A program made the translations under genes and the position numbers. This document shows, piece by piece, positions 60,719 through 64,000 of a stretch of DNA of 64,000 nt; the first letter of the stretch is position 1, and every line of letters starts with the position of its first letter. Source of the stretch: Acidilobaceae archaeon (GTDB lineage: Archaea > Thermoproteota > Thermoprotei_A > Sulfolobales > Acidilobaceae); assembly GCA_027037535.1 (NCBI GenBank), contig JALVZQ010000007.1, positions 1 through 64,000 of the forward strand, in the 5' to 3' direction. The notes below the pieces were generated by a model. That model ran no database searches. It saw only the letters and a program-made list of their open reading frames with translations, and was not told the DNA's origin.

Positions 60719-61234
60719 ATGGCAGAAACAGCAATAGTCTCAAGACTAGAATCAATCCTAGACGCAATGCCAAAAGAAGGAATGAGAGCGGCAATAGTAC
60801 AAGGAGTAGTAGAAAGAGTAAAAGAAATGATAGAAGAAGCACTAAAAGCACAAAACTATATAACATGTCTAGCAAACGCAAGAGGATATTGTAAAGAAAA
60901 CTACTGCAACCCTAAATGCAGCCACATATACATGGATAAAACAGAAAACGCCACAATAATAGGAAAATTCTACAACAATCCAATAGGAATAGAGCTAAAA
61001 GCAGACCAGGCAGCCTTCAAGACCCAAGACATAAAAATGACAGTCGCCTCCAACGGCACAATCACAGTAGAATACCCTAACGGAGAAAAAGTAACAATAG
61101 AAACAACAAACATGAACTCAGTATACAAGAACAACTACATAATAAAATACGCTATCAGGAAAATAGGAAGACCGCTCAGAATACTACTAGAAGACCTAGT
61201 AAAATGTGCTAGAGAAAACGCAATAGTATGCTGA
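60719..61234 (+). CDS. protein of unknown function with Cys cluster
   Basis: 171 residues from ATG 60719, with GGTGAGGAGG upstream. Helical start (VSRLESILDAMPKEGMRAAIVQGVVERVKEMIEEAL), a Cys cluster in TCLANARGYCKENYCNPKCSHIYM, then a beta-rich half (IGIELKADQAAFKTQDIKMTVASNGTITVEYPNGEKVTIE) and CARENAIVC at the end. No family recognised; in one group with the two preceding genes. Confidence 0.6.
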   Translation: MAETAIVSRLESILDAMPKEGMRAAIVQGVVERVKEMIEEALKAQNYITCLANARGYCKENYCNPKCSHIYMDKTENATIIGKFYNNPIGIELKADQAAFKTQDIKMTVASNGTITVEYPNGEKVTIETTNMNSVYKNNYIIKYAIRKIGRPLRILLEDLVKCARENAIVC

Positions 61235-61422
61235 AACACTTCTATTATATAGAACAGCCCCATCCATTCATTTATTTCCTTATGCTAAAGAAACCCTTTA
61301 ATTATTGTTAAAGGATACGGTCTATTTCTACCAATATAGTATTCAACTATACCAATAACATTTAATAATGATAGATAATGGTAAAATTATATGAAGAGCA
61401 TCAAATATCCAGGTGAGATCCT

Positions 61423-61635
61423 ATGCCAAGAAAAAAGAAAACAGCAAAGCCAAAACCAGTTAAAGTAAGAGACCCAACAACAGGAGAAGAAGTAGAACTA
61501 GTCCCAATAAAAGTATGGCTCCTAGCTCCAAAGAGCAGAGGAAGAAAAGGTGTCAAAATAGGACTTTTCAAGAGTCCCAAGACAGGAAAACCATTCAGAG
61601 CAAAAGTACCAGATGATTATCCAGAAATAAAATAA
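61423..61635 (+). CDS. chromatin protein Cren7
   Basis: Crenarchaeal DNA-bending chromatin protein. 70 residues: [59 protein letters not shown], matching the SH3-like Cren7 core. The N-terminal [10 protein letters not shown] tail is longer and more basic than in Sulfolobales. Preceded by GGTGAGATCCT and an A/T-rich promoter region. Confidence 0.93.
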   Translation: MPRKKKTAKPKPVKVRDPTTGEEVELVPIKVWLLAPKSRGRKGVKIGLFKSPKTGKPFRAKVPDDYPEIK

Positions 61636-61730
61636 CCATAAAAGCATTCTTTTTACTCATATTTTCCTCCTCAACAACTAATATAAACAACTCCACATTA
61701 AACCCCGCACAAATTATCTAATTCTACACG

Positions 61731-61793
61731 GGATGATGTTATTTGCACGTCTGCGAGTAAAAGAGCGATGAGCGGCCTCCACCGGCGCTGACC
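61731..61793 (+). ncRNA. candidate C/D box small RNA
   Basis: A G/C-rich island in A/T-rich intergenic DNA. Boxes: ATGATGT (C, 61733-61739), CTGC in the D' place (61751-61754), CGATGA (C', 61766-61771) and CTGA (D, 61788-61791), with about 11-16 bases between them and a GGG/CCC terminal pairing. The spacing fits archaeal methylation guides. C and D' boxes are imperfect. Rest of 61636-61929 shows nothing else. Confidence 0.45.
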
Positions 61794-61929
61794 CCCAATT
61801 AAAAGACACAAATAATACACATAATTCCAGCAACTACATAGAAAACAAAGAACAAAACACAAAATAATATTAAGAGAAACAGTTCATAGGGGGTTATAAT
61901 CTATATTCCGACAACGATAGGGAACAAAA

Positions 61930-62445
61930 TCATTTATAGTTTCTCCCACTGTATCTGTATCCCTGTGATCTGTAGTTTCTCCTCCTATACTGGAAAGGAT
62001 TCTCAGCCTCAGGCATAGACTCGGGGACATCTGATTCTCCAGGAACACTCTCATCCTCGACTTGCTTAATCTCTCCCTTATATCCAACATTAATCTGGAC
62101 CTTGCCACGGTACTGTGTAGTCCAAGCACCACTAATCTCGACTGCATCACCCTTTTTCAGCGTACCAGCATGCTTACCCCATAAAGTAAGCTTTATCCTT
62201 CCAGTCTCGTCACCAACAATAGCCTCACTTATAGTCTTAGGACCCTTACGAGTCTGTATAACCTTCGGATCAGACGTTTCCAGTACACGGACACGAACCT
62301 TAACGTTGTTCTCTCCCTCTTTTAGGTCGAGAACTTTCCTCTCTTGCTCTTCGCTCAAGATTCTTCTTCCTCTTCCTCTTCTCGATTGCAGTGAAACAAT
62401 GACACTAATAGGGATAATAAATGTATTGGACGAGAAAATACGCAA
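61930..62445 (-). CDS. ssb: single-stranded DNA-binding protein SSB (crenarchaeal)
   Basis: 171 residues. One OB fold (VRVRVLETSDPKVIQTRKGPKTISEAIVGDETGRIKLTLWGKHAGTLKKGDAVEISGAWTTQYRGKVQINVG), matching Sulfolobus SSB, followed by an acidic stretch and an Arg/Tyr-rich disordered tail. The N-terminus has an extra basic SRRGRGRR segment; ATG 62445 is the only usual start codon in frame, so the true start may be later. Confidence 0.92.
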   Translation of the reverse strand: MRIFSSNTFIIPISVIVSLQSRRGRGRRILSEEQERKVLDLKEGENNVKVRVRVLETSDPKVIQTRKGPKTISEAIVGDETGRIKLTLWGKHAGTLKKGDAVEISGAWTTQYRGKVQINVGYKGEIKQVEDESVPGESDVPESMPEAENPFQYRRRNYRSQGYRYSGRNYK

Positions 62446-62547
62446 AGGAATATCAAATTCCCCGGAACAAACCTATGAAAGAGGGCGGGATGATAACAAC
62501 GGTTTCAGCTGTATAGTGCATGATGAGAGGTTACTCCATTGACCGCC

Positions 62548-62946
62548 TCACTCATAAAGCCTGAACCTATAAGGGAGAAGATCCTTTAACCTAAAACAAC
62601 GATACTCGCCCGTCTCAAGAGCAACAATATAAAACAAGGTATTATCATTCCCGAACTCGGAGACTACCTGGAGACAAGCGCCACAAGGATACGGCAGGAC
62701 CTTATCTGAAGCAACTAGAACCTCCACAATACTCCTCTCCCCGTTTAAAACAGCATTAAACACAGCGACACGTTCAGCACAAATAGTCAATCCATAAGAT
62801 GAATTCTCTACATTCACCCCTGGATAAAGCCTCCCAGAACCAGCCCTCACAACAGACACAACTCTAAACTTAGAATAAGGAGAATACGAGTTCTCAATAA
62901 AAGATCTAGCCATTAAAAGCATATCACGAGGAACACTACACTCCAA
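62548..62946 (-). CDS. cdd: cytidine deaminase
   Basis: 132 residues from TTG 62946 with GGGGGT upstream. Zinc and catalytic motifs: LTICAERVAVFNA (Cys-Ala-Glu) and LPYPCGACLQVVSEF (PCxxC); substrate side YSKFRVVSVVRAGSGRLYPGVNVENSSY. Normal homotetrameric length. The long open frame to 63462 is only the antisense of the MoxR gene. Confidence 0.93.
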   Translation of the reverse strand: MECSVPRDMLLMARSFIENSYSPYSKFRVVSVVRAGSGRLYPGVNVENSSYGLTICAERVAVFNAVLNGERSIVEVLVASDKVLPYPCGACLQVVSEFGNDNTLFYIVALETGEYRCFRLKDLLPYRFRLYE

Positions 62947-63007
62947 TATGTACCCCCTGCATAATATCATTAACTTTGAAACGTTTAAGACTTGAAGGGG
63001 GAACAAG

Positions 63008-64000
63008 TTGCAGAACCAAACAACAAGACTACAAGAACTCATAAACAGTCTCGCAGAACCATTCGTGGGGAGAAGAGAAGAAGCACTACTACTAGTAATG
63101 GGAGTCATAACAAAAGAACACGTCCTACTAATAGGAGAACCAGGAACAGGAAAAAGCGCCCTAGCAAGAAGACTAGCTAGCCTAATAGACGCGAAATACT
63201 TCAAATATCTACTAACAAAATTTACAGAGCCAAGCGAACTACTGGGCCCAATAGACATCAATGCCCTAAAAGAAGGACGATACAAGCGTATAACACGTGG
63301 CAAACTCCCAGAAGCAGAAATAGCATTCCTAGACGAGATATTCAACGCAAACAGCGCAGTATTAAACTCTCTACTAAGCGTCATGCAGGAAAGAATAGTA
63401 TACGACGGATACGGAGAAATCAAAACAAACCTCTGGACAATCATAGGAGCATCAAACACCACTCCAACAGAACCAGAACTAGAAGCACTCTACGATAGAT
63501 TCCTCTATAGACACATAGTAAACCCACTAGACTCAGAATATTGGGACACACTACTAGACAAGGCATGGCTAATAGAGAAAAACGGCTACACATCCCCAAC
63601 ACCTCTCATAAACATCAAAGAACTAGAAGAATACAGTAAGAAGATATACGACATAAATATACAACCAATAAAGAGCAAGCTAATCAAACTATACCTAGCA
63701 CTCGAAGAAAAAGGCCTACATATCACAGATAGAAGAAAAGGAAAAATCCTCAAAGCAATCGCAGCCCACGCACTAATACATGGTAGAAGAAACGCTGCAA
63801 TGGACGACCTTTACGTCCTCAAGTATACAGTGCCACGTGACCCCGAGGAATTCGAAAAAATAAAAATAATATTATTCGAAGAATTAAAAACAAGCGACAG
63901 AGTCCTCAGAGAATTCGAAGATCTCCAAGCCAGTCTCGAAACTATGGCAACAGAAATAAACAAGCTACAGTCTTTTGATCCACGACTCATAGACTACTAT
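63008..64000 (+). CDS. MoxR-family AAA ATPase (3' end outside window)
   Basis: 331 residues visible from TTG 63008 (GAAGGGGG upstream): PFVGRREEALLLVMGVITKEHVLLIGEPGTGKSALARR (Walker A), FTEPSELLGPIDINALKEGRYKRITRGKLPEAEIAFLDEIFNANSAVLNSLLSVMQER (Walker B and sensor), then GASNTTPTEPELEALYDRFLYRH. MoxR/RavA ATPases work with VWA-domain proteins, usually encoded next, which would lie beyond this window. Divergent from cdd. Confidence 0.92.
   Translation, partial: MQNQTTRLQELINSLAEPFVGRREEALLLVMGVITKEHVLLIGEPGTGKSALARRLASLIDAKYFKYLLTKFTEPSELLGPIDINALKEGRYKRITRGKLPEAEIAFLDEIFNANSAVLNSLLSVMQERIVYDGYGEIKTNLWTIIGASNTTPTEPELEALYDRFLYRHIVNPLDSEYWDTLLDKAWLIEKNGYTSPTPLINIKELEEYSKKIYDINIQPIKSKLIKLYLALEEKGLHITDRRKGKILKAIAAHALIHGRRNAAMDDLYVLKYTVPRDPEEFEKIKIILFEELKTSDRVLREFEDLQASLETMATEINKLQSFDPRLIDYY

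Noticed and set aside
62947-63462. Extended cytidine deaminase ORF
   Set aside because: The upstream part is antisense to the MoxR ATPase, whose Walker motifs are clear; the deaminase starts at TTG 62946.

Overview
The window is a contiguous stretch of chromosome from a hyperthermophilic crenarchaeon (Thermoproteota, most likely a Desulfurococcales-type lineage). Evidence for this is the chromatin protein Cren7, a crenarchaeal single-OB SSB, archaeal Rpo7/Spt4, aIF2-gamma, aIF5B, S6e/S24e/S27ae/S28e/L24e, geranylgeranylglyceryl phosphate synthase, TiaS, KEOPS proteins Kae1 and Bud32, an Orc1/Cdc6 initiator, GGTGA-type ribosome binding sites and many TTG/GTG starts. The species cannot be named from sequence alone.

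Layout. 1-3.7 kb: SAH hydrolase (cut by the window edge), Elf1, GGGP synthase, a MazG-like protein, Sec61-beta, a SWIM zinc-finger protein and RpiA. 4.34-4.85 kb: a gene-free AT-rich region with four origin-recognition-box (ORB) motifs, which I read as a chromosomal replication origin. A 22-bp palindrome occurs three times within 3 kb around it (two copies inside genes, one abutting an ORB) and nowhere else that I saw. 4.9-7.4 kb: TiaS, a stand-alone RAM-domain protein and an unknown protein. 7.5-15.5 kb: a complete dipeptide/oligopeptide ABC importer (two permeases with large external insertions, a membrane-anchored binding protein, two ATPases), followed by a Fur-family regulator. 16.2-18.2 kb: tRNA-Val, small genes including a nucleotidyltransferase pair, then a decayed tRNA copy; probably the remains of an integrated element. 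18.3-25.3 kb: MacB-like ABC exporter; ferritin-like protein with a folate-independent methionine synthase pair and an AIR-synthase-like protein. 25.3-28.3 kb: malate dehydrogenase, DUF99 protein, Orc1/Cdc6, tRNA-Ala.

28.40-40.28 kb is an 11.9-kb provirus of the spindle-shaped-virus type integrated into tRNA-Leu(CAA). The integrase gene is split by integration exactly as in SSV viruses: the two halves lie at opposite ends and share a 62-bp att core read in the same frame. Internal genes include a large adhesin-like virion protein, an ATPase, wHTH regulators and a capsid-like protein made of three tandem hydrophobic units, with a fourth unit encoded separately next to it.

40.3-52 kb is a dense information-processing cluster: dITPase, Bud32, Kae1, S27ae, S24e, GTP-dependent dephospho-CoA kinase, Spt4, Rpo7, a frameshift-broken thioredoxin-like gene, a PIN protein, aIF2-gamma, S6e, aIF5B, NDK, S28e, L24e. 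52-56.9 kb: acyl-CoA dehydrogenase, NfeD-like protein, JAMM and HD hydrolases, archaeal phosphoglycerate mutase. 56.97-58.25 kb: an initiator tRNA-Met gene interrupted by about 1.2 kb that carries a LAGLIDADG homing endonuclease gene, with perfectly complementary 15-nt segments near the ends of the insertion. 58.3-64 kb: small unknown genes, Cren7, a candidate C/D box sRNA, SSB, cytidine deaminase and the start of a MoxR ATPase.
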